64,000 bases of DNA, from NCBI GenBank assembly GCA_963921795.1, contig OY997653.1:1-64000 (forward strand), given 5' to 3'. The notes below the pieces were generated by a model that was not told the DNA's origin, searched no databases, and worked only from the letters and a program-made list of their open reading frames with translations. The translations under genes were made by a program, and so were the position numbers. Origin of the DNA: Nannobrachium achirus (lineage: Eukaryota; Chordata; Actinopteri; Myctophiformes; Myctophidae). Below, piece after piece: positions 1 to 13,400 of the stretch. The stretch's first letter is position 1; every line of letters starts with the position of its first letter.

Positions 1-193
1 TCCAGAAAGGAACATGGGATGCACACACGCAGCCCTGAGGGGACTCAACAGAGAGAGGTGCAGGTGATACTTTGACATTTGTCACCATTGTATTGCATTA
101 GAACACTTTAAGTGAGCTTGGCTTCTGTGGGGGTCTGAGCTGTGAATCCATTTGTTCTTCAGATCTTGACTCAGTCGATTGACTGTTCTCACT

Positions 194-217
194 TTAGGCA
201 AGTCCTGACTTGCCTAA
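194..217. other. Representative 24-bp dyad of the family A monomer
   Basis: TTAGGCAAGTC, a CT centre, then GACTTGCCTAA: the arms are perfect reverse complements of 11 bp. It recurs in essentially every A monomer; exceptions are the CTTGTCTAA units (near 703, 28503, 38683) and TTTAAGCAAG near 37927. A second small dyad, CAGTC-GATT-GACTG, lies about 20 bp upstream in each unit. Family B lacks both dyads but has TGCAATTGCA. Short dyads are common in centromeric satellites; a role here is only inferred. Confidence 0.9.
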
Positions 218-1229
218 TAAGGTGAGACGCGCACTCACTCACGGGTCCAGAAAGGAACATGGGATGCACACACGCAGCCCTGAGGGGACTCAACAGAGAG
301 AGGTGCAGGTGATACTTTGACATTTGTCACCATTGTATTGCATTAGAACACTTTAAGTGAGCTTTGGCTTCTGTGGGGGTCTGAGCTGTGAATCCATTTG
401 TTCTTCACATCTTGACTCAGTCGATTGACTGTTCTCACTTTAGGCAAGTCCTGACTTGCCTAATAAGGTGAGACGCGCACTCACTCACGGGTCCAGAAAG
501 GAACATGGGATGCACACACGCAGCCCTGAGGGGACTCAACAGAGAGAGGTGCAGGTGATACTTTGACATTTGTCACCATTGTATTGCATTAGAACACTTT
601 AAGTGAGCTTTGGCTTCTGTGGGGGTCTGAGCTGTGAATCCATTTGTTCTTCACATCTTGACTCAGTCGATTGACTGTTCTCACTTTAGGCAAGTCCTGA
701 CTTGTCTAATAAGGTGAGACGCGCACTCACTCACGGGTCCAGAAAGGAACATGGGATGCACACACGCAGCCCTGAGGGGACTCAACAGAGAGAGGTGCAG
801 GTGATACTTTGACATTTGTCACCATTGTATTGCATTAGAACACTTTAAGTGAGCTTTGGCTTCTGTGGGGGTCTGAGCTGTGAATCCATTTGTTCTTCAC
901 ATCTTGACTCAGTCGATTGACTGTTCTCACTTTAGGCAAGTCCTGACTTGCCTAATAAGGTGAGACGCGCACTCACTCACGGGTCCAGAAAGGAACATGG
1001 GATGCACACACGCAGCCCTGAGGGGACTCAACAGAGAGAGGTGCAGGTGATACTTTGACATTTGTCACCATTGTATTGCATTAGAACACTTTAAGTGAGC
1101 TTTGGCTTCTGTGGGGGTCTGAGCTGTGAATCCATTTGTTCTTCACATCTTGACTCAGTCGATTGACTGTTCTCACTTTAGGCAAGTCCTGACTTGCCTA
1201 ATAAGGTGAGACGCGCACTCACTCACGGG

Positions 1230-1336
1230 TCCAGAAAGGAACATGGGATGCATGGGATGAACATGTCGATTGACTGTTCTCACTTTAGGCAAGTCCTGAC
1301 TTGCCTAATAAGGTGAGACGCGCACTCACTCACGGG
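1230..1336 (+). repeat. Truncated 107-bp family A monomer
   Basis: The TCCAG landmarks at 1230 and 1337 are 107 bp apart instead of 246. The text jumps from GGGATGCATGGGATGAACATG straight to the GTCGATTGACTG part of the monomer. Relative to the module V block (offset about 27.8 kb), the distance to the A-to-B junction is exactly 107 bp longer here. It is therefore an added partial monomer rather than a full monomer that lost sequence. Confidence 0.85.
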
Positions 1337-3134
1337 TCCAGAAAGGAACATGGGATGCACACACGCAGCCCTGAGGGGACTCAACAGAGAGAGGTGCAGG
1401 TGATACTTTGACATTTGTCACCATTGTATTGCATTAGAACACTTTAAGTGAGCTTTGGCTTCTGTGGGGGTCTGAGCTGTGAATCCATTTGTTCTTCACA
1501 TCTTGACTCAGTCGATTGACTGTTCTCACTTTAGGCAAGTCCTGACTTGCCTAATAAGGTGAGACGCGCACTCACTCACGGGTCCAGAAAGGAACATGGG
1601 ATGCACACACGCAGCCCTGAGGGGACTCAACAGAGAGAGGTGCAGGTGATACTTTGACATTTGTCACCATTGTATTGCATTAGAACACTTTAAGTGAGCT
1701 TTGGCTTCTGTGGGGGTCTGAGCTGTGAATCCATTTGTTCTTCACATCTTGACTCAGTCGATTGACTGTTCTCACTTTAGGCAAGTCCTGACTTGCCTAA
1801 TAAGGTGAGACGCGCACTCACTCACGGGTCCAGAAAGGAACATGGGATGCACACACGCAGCCCTGAGGGGACTCAACAGAGAGAGGTGCAGGTGATACTT
1901 TGACATTTGTCACCATTGTATTGCATTAGAACACTTTAAGTGAGCTTTGGCTTCTGTGGGGGTCTGAGCTGTGAATCCATTTGTTCTTCACATCTTGACT
2001 CAGTCGATTGACTGTTCTCACTTTAGGCAAGTCCTGACTTGCCTAATAAGGTGAGACGCGCACTCACTCACGGGTCCAGAAAGGAACATGGGATGCACAC
2101 ACGCAGCCCTGAGGGGACTCAACAGAGAGAGGTGCAGGTGATACTTTGACATTTGTCACCATTGTATTGCATTAGAACACTTTAAGTGAGCTTTGGCTTC
2201 TGTGGGGGTCTGAGCTGTGAATCCATTTGTTCTTCACATCTTGACTCAGTCGATTGACTGTTCTCACTTTAGGCAAGTCCTGACTTGCCTAATAAGGTGA
2301 GACGCGCACTCACTCACGGGTCCAGAAAGGAACATGGGATGCACACACGCAGCCCTGAGGGGACTCAACAGAGAGAGGTGCAGGTGATACTTTGACATTT
2401 GTCACCATTGTATTGCATTAGAACACTTTAAGTGAGCTTTGGCTTCTGTGGGGGTCTGAGCTGTGAATCCATTTGTTCTTCACATCTTGACTCAGTCGAT
2501 TGACTGTTCTCACTTTAGGCAAGTCCTGACTTGCCTAATAAGGTGAGACACGCACTCACTCACGGGTCCAGAAAGGAACATGGGATGCACACACGCAGCC
2601 CTGAGGGGACTCAACAGAGAGAGGTGCAGGTGATACTTTGACATTTGTCACCATTGTATTGCATTAGAACACTTTAAGTGAGCTTTGGCTTCTGTGGGGG
2701 TCTGAGCTGTGAATCCATTTGTTCTTCACATCTTGACTCAGTCGATTGACTGTTCTCACTTTAGGCAAGTCCTGACTTGCCTAATAAGGTGAGACGCGCA
2801 CTCACTCACGGGTCCAGAAAGGAACATGGGATGCACACACGCAGCCCTGAGGGGACTCAACAGAGAGAGGTGCAGGTGATACTTTGACATTTGTCACCAT
2901 TGTTGCATTAGAACACTTTAAGTGAGCTTTGGCTTCTGTGGGGGTCTGAGCTGTGAATCCATTTGTTCTTCACATCTTGACTCAGTCGATTGACTGTTCT
3001 CACTTTAGGCAAGTCCTGACTTGCCTAATAAGGTGAGACGCGCACTCACTCACGGGTCCAGAAAGGAACATGGGATGCACACACGCAGCCCTGAGGGGAC
3101 TCAACAGAGAGAGGTGCAGGTGATACTTTGACAT

Positions 3135-6100
3135 GTGCAATTGCATTGAATTATACAACACTTAAGTGAGCTTTGGCTTCTGTGGGGGTCTGAGCCGTGA
3201 ATCCATTTGTTCTTCACGTCTGAGGAACATGGATGCACACTCAGCAGAAAAACAGCCGACTCAGCAGGAAAGATGCACACTCAGCAGAAAAACAGCCGAC
3301 TCAGCAGGAAAGATGCACACTCAGCAGAAAAACAGCCGACTCAGCAGGAAAGATGCACACTCAGCAGAAAAACAGCCGACTCAGCAGGAAAGAGGTGCCG
3401 GTGACACTTTGACATGTGCAATTGCATTGAATTATACAACACTTAAGTGAGCTTTGGCTTCTGTGGGGGTCTGAGCCGTGAATCCATTTGTTCTTCACGT
3501 CTGAGGAACATGGATGCACACTCAGCAGAAAAACAGCCGACTCAGCAGGAAAGATGCACACTCAGCAGAAAAACAGCCGACTCAGCAGGAAAGATGCACA
3601 CTCAGCAGAAAAACAGCCGACTCAGCAGGAAAGATGCACACTCAGCAGAAAAACAGCCGACTCAGCAGGAAAGAGGTGCCGGTGACACTTTGACATGTGC
3701 AATTGCATTGAATTATACAACACTTAAGTGAGCTTTGGCTTCTGTGGGGGTCTGAGCCGTGAATCCATTTGTTCTTCACGTCTGAGGAACATGGATGCAC
3801 ACTCAGCAGAAAAACAGCCGACTCAGCAGGAAAGATGCACACTCAGCAGAAAAACAGCCGACTCAGCAGGAAAGATGCACACTCAGCAGAAAAACAGCCG
3901 ACTCAGCAGGAAATATGCACACTCAGCAGAAAAACAGCCGACTCAGCAGGAAAGAGGTGCCGGTGACACTTTGACATGTGCAATTGCATTGAATTATACA
4001 ACACTTAAGTGAGCTTTGGCTTCTGTGGGGGTCTGAGCCGTGAATCCATTTGTTCTTCACGTCTGAGGAACATGGATGCACACTCAGCAGAAAAACAGCC
4101 GACTCAGCAGGAAAGATGCACACTCAGCAGAAAAACAGCCGACTCAGCAGGAAAGATGCACACTCAGCAGAAAAACAGCCGACTCAGCAGGAAAGAGGTG
4201 CCGGTGACACTTTGACATGTGCAATTGCATTGAATTATACAACACTTAAGTGAGCTTTGGCTTCTGTGGGGGTCTGAGCCGTGAATCCATTTGTTCTTCA
4301 CGTCTGAGGAACATGGATGCACACTCAGCAGAAAAACAGCCGACTCAGCAGGAAAGATGCACACTCAGCAGAAAAACAGCCGACTCAGCAGGAAAGAGGT
4401 GCCGGTGACACTTTGACATGTGCAATTGCATTGAATTATACAACACTTAAGTGAGCTTTGGCTTCTGTGGGGGTCTGAGCCGTGAATCCATTTGTTCTTC
4501 ACGTCTGAGGAACATGGATGCACACTCAGCAGAAAAACAGCCGACTCAGCAGGAAAGATGCACACTCAGCAGAAAAACAGCCGACTCAGCAGGAAAGATG
4601 CACACTCAGCAGAAAAACAGCCGACTCAGCAGGAAAGATGCACACTCAGCAGAAAAACAGCCGACTCAGCAGGAAAGATGCACACTCAGCAGAAAAACAG
4701 CCGACTCAGCAGGAAAGAGGTGCCGGTGACACTTTGACATGTGCAATTGCTTTGAATTATACAACACTTAAGTGAGCTTTGGCTTCTGTGAGGGTCTGAG
4801 CCGTGAATCCATTTGTTCTTCACGTCTGAGGAACATGGATGCACACTCAGCAGAAAAACAGCCGACTCAGCAGGAAAGATGCACACTCAGCAGAAAAACA
4901 GCCGACTCAGCAGGAAAGATGCACACTCAGCAGAAAAACAGCCGACTCAGCAGGAAAGATGCACACTCAGCAGAAAAACAGCCGACTCAGCAGGAAAGAT
5001 GCACACTCAGCAGAAAAACAGCCGACTCAGCAGGAAAGATGCACACTCAGCAGAAAAACAGCCGACTCAGCAGGAAAGAGGTGCCGGTGACACTTTGACA
5101 TGTGCAATTGCATTGAATTATACAACACTTAAGTGAGCTTTGGCTTCTGTGGGGGTCTGAGCCGTGAATCCATTTGTTCTTTACGTCTGAGGAACATGGA
5201 TGCACACTCAGCAGAAAAACAGCCGACTCAGCAGGAAAGATGCACACTCAGCAGAAAAACAGCCGACTCAGCAGGAAAGATGCACACTCAGCAGAAAAAC
5301 AGCCGACTCAGCAGGACTCAGCAGGAAAGAGGTGCCGGTGACACTTTGACATGTGCAATTGCATTGAATTATACAACACTTAAGTGAGCTTTGGCTTCTG
5401 TGGGGGTCTGAGCCGTGAATCCATTTGTTCTTCACGTCTGAGGAACATGGATGCACACTCAGCAGAAAAACAGCCGACTCAGCAGGAAAGATGCACACTC
5501 AGCAGAAAAACAGCCGACTCAGCAGGAAAGATGCACACTCAGCAGAAAAACAGCCGACTCAGCAGGAAAGATGCACACTCAGCAGAAAAACAGCCGACTC
5601 AGCAGGAAAGAGGTGCCGGTGACACTTTGACATGTGCAATTGCATTGAATTATACAACACTTAAGTGAGCTTTGGCTTCTGTGGGGGTCTGAGCCGTGAA
5701 TCCATTTGTTCTTCACGTCTGAGGAACATGGATGCACACTCAGCAGAAAAACAGCCGACTCAGCAGGAAAGATGCACACTCAGCAGAAAAACAGCCGACT
5801 CAGCAGGAAAGATGCACACTCAGCAGAAAAACAGCCGACTCAGCAGGAAAGAGGTGCCGGTGACACTTTGACATGTGCAATTGCATTGAATTATACAACA
5901 CTTAAGTGAGCTTTGGCTTCTGTGGGGGTCTGAGCCGTGAATCCATTTGTTCTTCACGTCTGAGGAACATGGATGCACACTCAGCAGAAAAACAGCCGAC
6001 TCAGCAGGAAAGATGCACACTCAGCAGAAAAACAGCCGACTCAGCAGGAAAGATGCACACTCAGCAGAAAAACAGCCGACTCAGCAGGAAAGATGCACAC

Positions 6101-6186
6101 TCAGCAGAAAAACAGCCGACTCAGCAGGAAAGAGGTGCCGGTGACACTTTGACATGTGCAATTGCTTTGAATTATACAACACTTAA
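3135..6186 (+). repeat. Satellite family B block, module I (11 units)
   Basis: Eleven B units start at 3166, 3447, 3728, 4009, 4250, 4451, 4772, 5133, 5384, 5665 and 5906. Lengths are 281, 281, 281, 241, 201, 321, 361, 251, 281, 241 and 281 bp. They correspond to 4,4,4,3,2,5,6,3,4,3,4 copies of the inner 40-bp repeat (start GATGCACACTCAGCAG, end CAGCAGGAAA). The 251-bp unit carries an extra 10-bp ACTCAGCAGG. This block has the widest range of inner copy number in the window. Entry is through a smooth type 2 junction, in which A changes to B inside the shared ACTTTGACAT. Confidence 0.97.
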
Positions 6187-7449
6187 GTGAGCTTTGGCTT
6201 CTGTGGGGGTCTGAGCTGTGAATCCATTTGTTCTTCACATCTTGACTCAGTCGATTGACTGTTCTCACTTTAGGCAAGTCCTGACTTGCCTAATAAGGTG
6301 AGACGCGCACTCACTCACGGGTCCAGAAAGGAACATGGGATGCACACACGCAGCCCTGAGGGGACTCAACAGAGAGAGGTGCAGGTGATACTTTGACATT
6401 TGTCACCATTGTATTGCATTAGAACACTTTAAGTGAGCTTTGGCTTCTGTGGGGGTCTGAGCTGTGAATCCATTTGTTCTTCAGATCTTGACTCAGTCGA
6501 TTGACTGTTCTCACTTTAGGCAAGTCCTGACTTGCCTAATAAGGTGAGACGCGCACTCACTCACGGGTCCAGAAAGGAACATGGGATGCACACACGCAGC
6601 CCTGAGGGGACTCAACAGAGAGAGGTGCAGGTGATACTTTGACATTTGTCACCATTGTATTGCATTAGAACACTTTAAGTGAGCTTTGGCTTCTGTGGGG
6701 GTCTGAGCTGTGAATCCATTTGTTCTTCACATCTTGACTCAGTCGATTGACTGTTCTCACTTTAGGCAAGTCCTGACTTGCCTAATAAGGTGAGACGCGC
6801 ACTCACTCACGGGTCCAGAAAGGAACATGGGATGCACACACGCAGCCCTGAGGGGACTCAACAGAGAGAGGTGCAGGTGATACTTTGACATTTGTCACCA
6901 TTGTATTGCATTAGAACACTTTAAGTGAGCTTGGCTTCTGTGGGGGTCTGAGCTGTGAATCCATTTGTTCTTCAGATCTTGACTCAGTCGATTGACTGTT
7001 CTCACTTTAGGCAAGTCCTGACTTGCCTAATAAGGTGAGACGCGCACTCACTCACGGGTCCAGAAAGGAACATGGGATGCACACACGCAGCCCTGAGGGG
7101 ACTCAACAGAGAGAGGTGCAGGTGATACTTTGACATTTGTCACCATTGTATTGCATTAGAACACTTTAAGTGAGCTTTGGCTTCTGTGGGGGTCTGAGCT
7201 GTGAATCCATTTGTTCTTCACATCTTGACTCAGTCGATTGACTGTTCTCACTTTAGGCAAGTCCTGACTTGCCTAATAAGGTGAGACGCGCACTCACTCA
7301 CGGGTCCAGAAAGGAACATGGGATGCACACACGCAGCCCTGAGGGGACTCAACAGAGAGAGGTGCAGGTGATACTTTGACATTTGTCACCATTGTATTGC
7401 ATTAGAACACTTTAAGTGAGCTTTGGCTTCTGTGGGGGTCTGAGCTGTG
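6187..7449 (+). repeat. Satellite family A block, module II
   Basis: About five A monomers (1,263 bp). The order of markers is CACATC, CAGATC, CACATC, then a GAGCTTGGC unit with CAGATC. The block ends abruptly inside a monomer at GTCTGAGCTGTG and jumps into the middle of a B unit (GCCGACTCAGCAGG). The blocks at 15632-16894 and 24715-25977 have the same length, markers and breakpoint. Confidence 0.96.
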
Positions 7450-10400
7450 GCCGACTCAGCAGGAAAGAGGTGCCGGTGACACTTTGACATGTGCAATTGC
7501 ATTGAATTATACAACACTTAAGTGAGCTTTGGCTTCTGTGGGGGTCTGAGCCGTGAATCCATTTGTTCTTCACGTCTGAGGAACATGGATGCACACTCAG
7601 CAGAAAAACAGCCGACTCAGCAGGAAAGATGCACACTCAGCAGAAAAACAGCCGACTCAGCAGGAAAGATGCACACTCAGCAGAAAAACAGCCGACTCAG
7701 CAGGAAAGAGGTGCCGGTGACACTTTGACATGTGCAATTGCTTTGAATTATACAACACTTAAGTGAGCTTTGGCTTCTGTGGGGGTCTGAGCCGTGAATC
7801 CATTTGTTCTTCACGTCTGAGGAACATGGATGCACACTCAGCAGAAAAACAGCCGACTCAGCAGGAAAGATGCACACTCAGCAGAAAAACAGCCGACTCA
7901 GCAGGAAAGATGCACACTCAGCAGAAAAACAGCCGACTCAGCAGGAAAGATGCACACTCAGCAGAAAAACAGCCGACTCAGCAGGAAAGAGGTGCCGGTG
8001 ACACTTTGACATGTGCAATTGCATTGAATTATACAACACTTAAGTGAGCTTTGGCTTCTGTGGGGGTCTGAGCCGTGAATCCATTTGTTCTTCACGTCTG
8101 AGGAACATGGATGCACACTCAGCAGAAAAACAGCCGACTCAGCAGGAAAGATGCACACTCAGCAGAAAAACAGCCGACTCAGCAGGAAAGAGGTGCCGGT
8201 GACACTTTGACATGTGCAATTGCATTGAATTATACAACACTTAAGTGAGCTTTGGCTTCTGTGGGGGTCTGAGCCGTGAATCCATTTGTTCTTCACGTCT
8301 GAGGAACATGGATGCACACTCAGCAGAAAAACAGCCGACTCAGCAGGAAAGATGCACACTCAGCAGAAAAACAGCCGACTCAGCAGGAAAGATGCACACT
8401 CAGCAGAAAAACAGCCGACTCAGCAGGAAAGAGGTGCCGGTGACACTTTGACATGTGCAATTGCTTTGAATTATACAACACTTAAGTGAGCTTTGGCTTC
8501 TGTGGGGGTCTGAGCCGTGAATCCATTTGTTCTTCACGTCTGAGGAACATGGATGCACACTCAGCAGAAAAACAGCCGACTCAGCAGGAAAGATGCACAC
8601 TCAGCAGAAAAACAGCCGACTCAGCAGGAAAGATGCACACTCAGCAGAAAAACAGCCGACTCAGCAGGAAAGATGCACACTCAGCAGAAAAACAGCCGAC
8701 TCAGCAGGAAAGAGGTGCCGGTGACACTTTGACATGTGCAATTGCATTGAATTATACAACACTTAAGTGAGCTTTGGCTTCTGTGGGGGTCTGAGCCGTG
8801 AATCCATTTGTTCTTCACGTCTGAGGAACATGGATGCACACTCAGCAGAAAAACAGCCGACTCAGCAGGAAAGATGCACACTCAGCAGAAAAACAGCCGA
8901 CTCAGCAGGAAAGATGCACACTCAGCAGAAAAACAGCCGACTCAGCAGGAAAGATGCACACTCAGCAGAAAAACAGCCGACTCAGCAGGAAAGAGGTGCC
9001 GGTGACACTTTGACATGTGCAATTGCATTGAATTATACAACACTTAAGTGAGCTTTGGCTTCTGTGGGGGTCTGAGCCGTGAATCCATTTGTTCTTCACG
9101 TCTGAGGAACATGGATGCACACTCAGCAGAAAAACAGCCGACTCAGCAGGAAAGATGCACACTCAGCAGAAAAACAGCCGACTCAGCAGGAAAGATGCAC
9201 ACTCAGCAGAAAAACAGCCGACTCAGCAGGAAAGATGCACACTCAGCAGAAAAACAGCCGACTCAGCAGGAAAGAGGTGCCGGTGACACTTTGACATGTG
9301 CAATTGCATTGAATTATACAACACTTAAGTGAGCTTTGGCTTCTGTGGGGGTCTGAGCCGTGAATCCATTTGTTCTTCACGTCTGAGGAACATGGATGCA
9401 CACTCAGCAGAAAAACAGCCGACTCAGCAGGAAAGATGCACACTCAGCAGAAAAACAGCCGACTCAGCAGGAAAGATGCACACTCAGCAGAAAAACAGCC
9501 GACTCAGCAGGAAAGATGCACACTCAGCAGAAAAACAGCCGACTCAGCAGGAAAGAGGTGCCGGTGACACTTTGACATGTGCAATTGCATTGAATTATAC
9601 AACACTTAAGTGAGCTTTGGCTTCTGTGGGGGTCTGAGCCGTGAATCCATTTGTTCTTCACGTCTGAGGAACATGGATGCACACTCAGCAGAAAAACAGC
9701 CGACTCAGCAGGAAAGATGCACACTCAGCAGAAAAACAGCCGACTCAGCAGGAAAGATGCACACTCAGCAGAAAAACAGCCGACTCAGCAGGAAAGAGGT
9801 GCCGGTGACACTTTGACATGTGCAATTGCTTTGAATTATACAACACTTAAGTGAGCTTTGGCTTCTGTGGGGGTCTGAGCCGTGAATCCATTTGTTCTTC
9901 ACGTCTGAGGAACATGGATGCACACTCAGCAGAAAAACAGCCGACTCAGCAGGAAAGATGCACACTCAGCAGAAAAACAGCCGACTCAGCAGGAAAGATG
10001 CACACTCAGCAGAAAAACAGCCGACTCAGCAGGAAAGAGGTGCCGGTGACACTTTGACATGTGCAATTGCATTGAATTATACAACACTTAAGTGAGCTTT
10101 GGCTTCTGTGGGGGTCTGAGCCGTGAATCCATTTGTTCTTCACGTCTGAGGAACATGGATGCACACTCAGCAGAAAAACAGCCGACTCAGCAGGAAAGAT
10201 GCACACTCAGCAGTAAAACAGCCGACTCAGCAGGAAAGATGCACACTCAGCAGAAAAACAGCCGACTCAGCAGGAAAGAGGTGCCGGTGACACTTTGACA
10301 TGTGCAATTGCTTTGAATTATACAACACTTAAGTGAGCTTTGGCTTCTGTGGGGGTCTGAGCCGTGAATCCATTTGTTCTTCACGTCTGAGGAACATGGA

Positions 10401-13400
10401 TGCACACTCAGCAGAAAAACAGCCGACTCAGCAGGAAAGATGCACACTCAGCAGAAAAACAGCCGACTCAGCAGGAAAGATGCACACTCAGCAGAAAAAC
10501 AGCCGACTCAGCAGGAAAGATGCACACTCAGCAGAAAAACAGCCGACTCAGCAGGAAAGAGGTGCCGGTGACACTTTGACATGTGCAATTGCTTTGAATT
10601 ATACAACACTTAAGTGAGCTTTGGCTTCTGTGGGGGTCTGAGCCGTGAATCCATTTGTTCTTCACGTCTGAGGAACATGGATGCACACTCAGCAGAAAAA
10701 CAGCCGACTCAGCAGGAAAGATGCACACTCAGCAGAAAAACAGCCGACTCAGCAGGAAAGATGCACACTCAGCAGAAAAACAGCCGACTCAGCAGGAAAG
10801 ATGCACACTCAGCAGAAAAACAGCCGACTCAGCAGGAAAGAGGTGCCGGTGACACTTTGACATGTGCAATTGCATTGAATTATACAACACTTAAGTGAGC
10901 TTTGGCTTCTGTGGGGGTCTGAGCCGTGAATCCATTTGTTCTTCACGTCTGAGGAACATGGATGCACACTCAGCAGAAAAACAGCCGACTCAGCAGGAAA
11001 GATGCACACTCAGCAGAAAAACAGCCGACTCAGCAGGAAAGATGCACACTCAGCAGAAAAACAGCCGACTCAGCAGGAAAGATGCACACTCAGCAGAAAA
11101 ACAGCCGACTCAGCAGGAAAGAGGTGCCGGTGACACTTTGACATGTGCAATTGCATTGAATTATACAACACTTAAGTGAGCTTTGGCTTCTGTGGGGGTC
11201 TGAGCCGTGAATCCATTTGTTCTTCACGTCTGAGGAACATGGATGCACACTCAGCAGAAAAACAGCCGACTCAGCAGGAAAGATGCACACTCAGCAGAAA
11301 AACAGCCGACTCAGCAGGAAAGATGCACACTCAGCAGAAAAACAGCCGACTCAGCAGGAAAGATGCACACTCAGCAGAAAAACAGCCGACTCAGCAGGAA
11401 AGAGGTGCCGGTGACACTTTGACATGTGCAATTGCATTGAATTATACAACACTTAAGTGAGCTTTGGCTTCTGTGGGGGTCTGAGCCGTGAATCCATTTG
11501 TTCTTCACGTCTGAGGAACATGGATGCACACTCAGCAGAAAAACAGCCGACTCAGCAGGAAAGATGCACACTCAGCAGAAAAACAGCCGACTCAGCAGGA
11601 AAGATGCACACTCAGCAGAAAAACAGCCGACTCAGCAGGAAAGATGCACACTCAGCAGAAAAACAGCCGACTCAGCAGGAAAGAGGTGCCGGTGACACTT
11701 TGACATGTGCAATTGCATTGAATTATACAACACTTAAGTGAGCTTTGGCTTCTGTGGGGGTCTGAGCCGTGAATCCATTTGTTCTTCACGTCTGAGGAAC
11801 ATGGATGCACACTCAGCAGAAAAACAGCCGACTCAGCAGGAAAGATGCACACTCAGCAGAAAAACAGCCGACTCAGCAGGAAAGATGCACACTCAGCAGA
11901 AAAACAGCCGACTCAGCAGGAAAGATGCACACTCAGCAGAAAAACAGCCGACTCAGCAGGAAAGATGCACACTCAGCAGAAAAACAGCCGACTCAGCAGG
12001 AAAGAGGTGCCGGTGACACTTTGACATGTGCAATTGCTTTGAATTATACAACACTTAAGTGAGCTTTGGCTTCTGTGGGGGTCTGAGCCGTGAATCCATT
12101 TGTTCTTCACGTCTGAGGAACATGGATGCACACTCAGCAGAAAAACAGCCGACTCAGCAGGAAAGATGCACACTCAGCAGAAAAACAGCCGACTCAGCAG
12201 GAAAGATGCACACTCAGCAGAAAAACAGCCGACTCAGCAGGAAAGATGCACACTCAGCAGAAAAACAGCCGACTCAGCAGGAAAGAGGTGCCGGTGACAC
12301 TTTGACATGTGCAATTGCATTGAATTATACAACACTTAAGTGAGCTTTGGCTTCTGTGGGGGTCTGAGCCGTGAATCCATTTGTTCTTCACGTCTGAGGA
12401 ACATGGATGCACACTCAGCAGAAAAACAGCCGACTCAGCAGGAAAGATGCACACTCAGCAGAAAAACAGCCGACTCAGCAGGAAAGATGCACACTCAGCA
12501 GAAAAACAGCCGACTCAGCAGGAAAGATGCACACTCAGCAGAAAAACAGCCGACTCAGCAGGAAAGAGGTGCCGGTGACACTTTGACATGTGCAATTGCA
12601 TTGAATTATACAACACTTAAGTGAGCTTTGGCTTCTGTGGGGGTCTGAGCCGTGAATCCATTTGTTCTTCACGTCTGAGGAACATGGATGCACACTCAGC
12701 AGAAAAACAGCCGACTCAGCAGGAAAGATGCACACTCAGCAGAAAAACAGCCGACTCAGCAGGAAAGATGCACACTCAGCAGAAAAACAGCCGACTCATC
12801 AGGAAAGATGCACACTCAGCAGAAAAACAGCCGACTCAGCAGGAAAGAGGTGCCGGTGACACTTTGACATGTGCAATTGCATTGAATTATACAACACTTA
12901 AGTGAGCTTTGGCTTCTGTGGGGGTCTGAGCCGTGAATCCATTTGTTCTTCACGTCTGAGGAACATGGATGCACACTCAGCAGAAAAACAGCCGACTCAG
13001 CAGGAAAGATGCACACTCAGCAGAAAAACAGCCGACTCAGCAGGAAAGAGGTGCCGGTGACACTTTGACATGTGCAATTGCTTTGAATTATACAACACTT
13101 AAGTGAGCTTTGGCTTCTGTGGGGGTCTGAGCCGTGAATCCATTTGTTCTTCACGTCTGAGGAACATGGATGCACACTCAGCAGAAAAACAGCCGACTCA
13201 GCAGGAAAGATGCACACTCAGCAGAAAAACAGCCGACTCAGCAGGAAAGATGCACACTCAGCAGAAAAACAGCCGACTCAGCAGGAAAGATGCACACTCA
13301 GCAGAAAAACAGCCGACTCAGCAGGAAAGAGGTGCCGGTGACACTTTGACATGTGCAATTGCTTTGAATTATACAACACTTAAGTGAGCTTTGGCTTCTG

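Larger units (their letters stand above)
1..3134 (+). repeat. Satellite family A block, module I (left end cut by window)
   Basis: About 13 head-to-tail copies of a 246-bp monomer. The spacing of the TCCAGAAAGG motif is 245 bp for the first copy (one T lost in GAGCTTGGC) and 246 bp after that. Each monomer contains a 24-bp dyad and an AP-1-like TGACTCA. Marker variants run in the same order and spacing as in the block at 27173-30826: the GAGCTTGGC/CAGATC unit near 115, then a CTTGTCTAA unit near 703, and later a unit lacking TAT near 2903. This block is therefore a copy of the module V block, except for an extra 107-bp truncated monomer. No coding potential is apparent. Confidence 0.97.
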
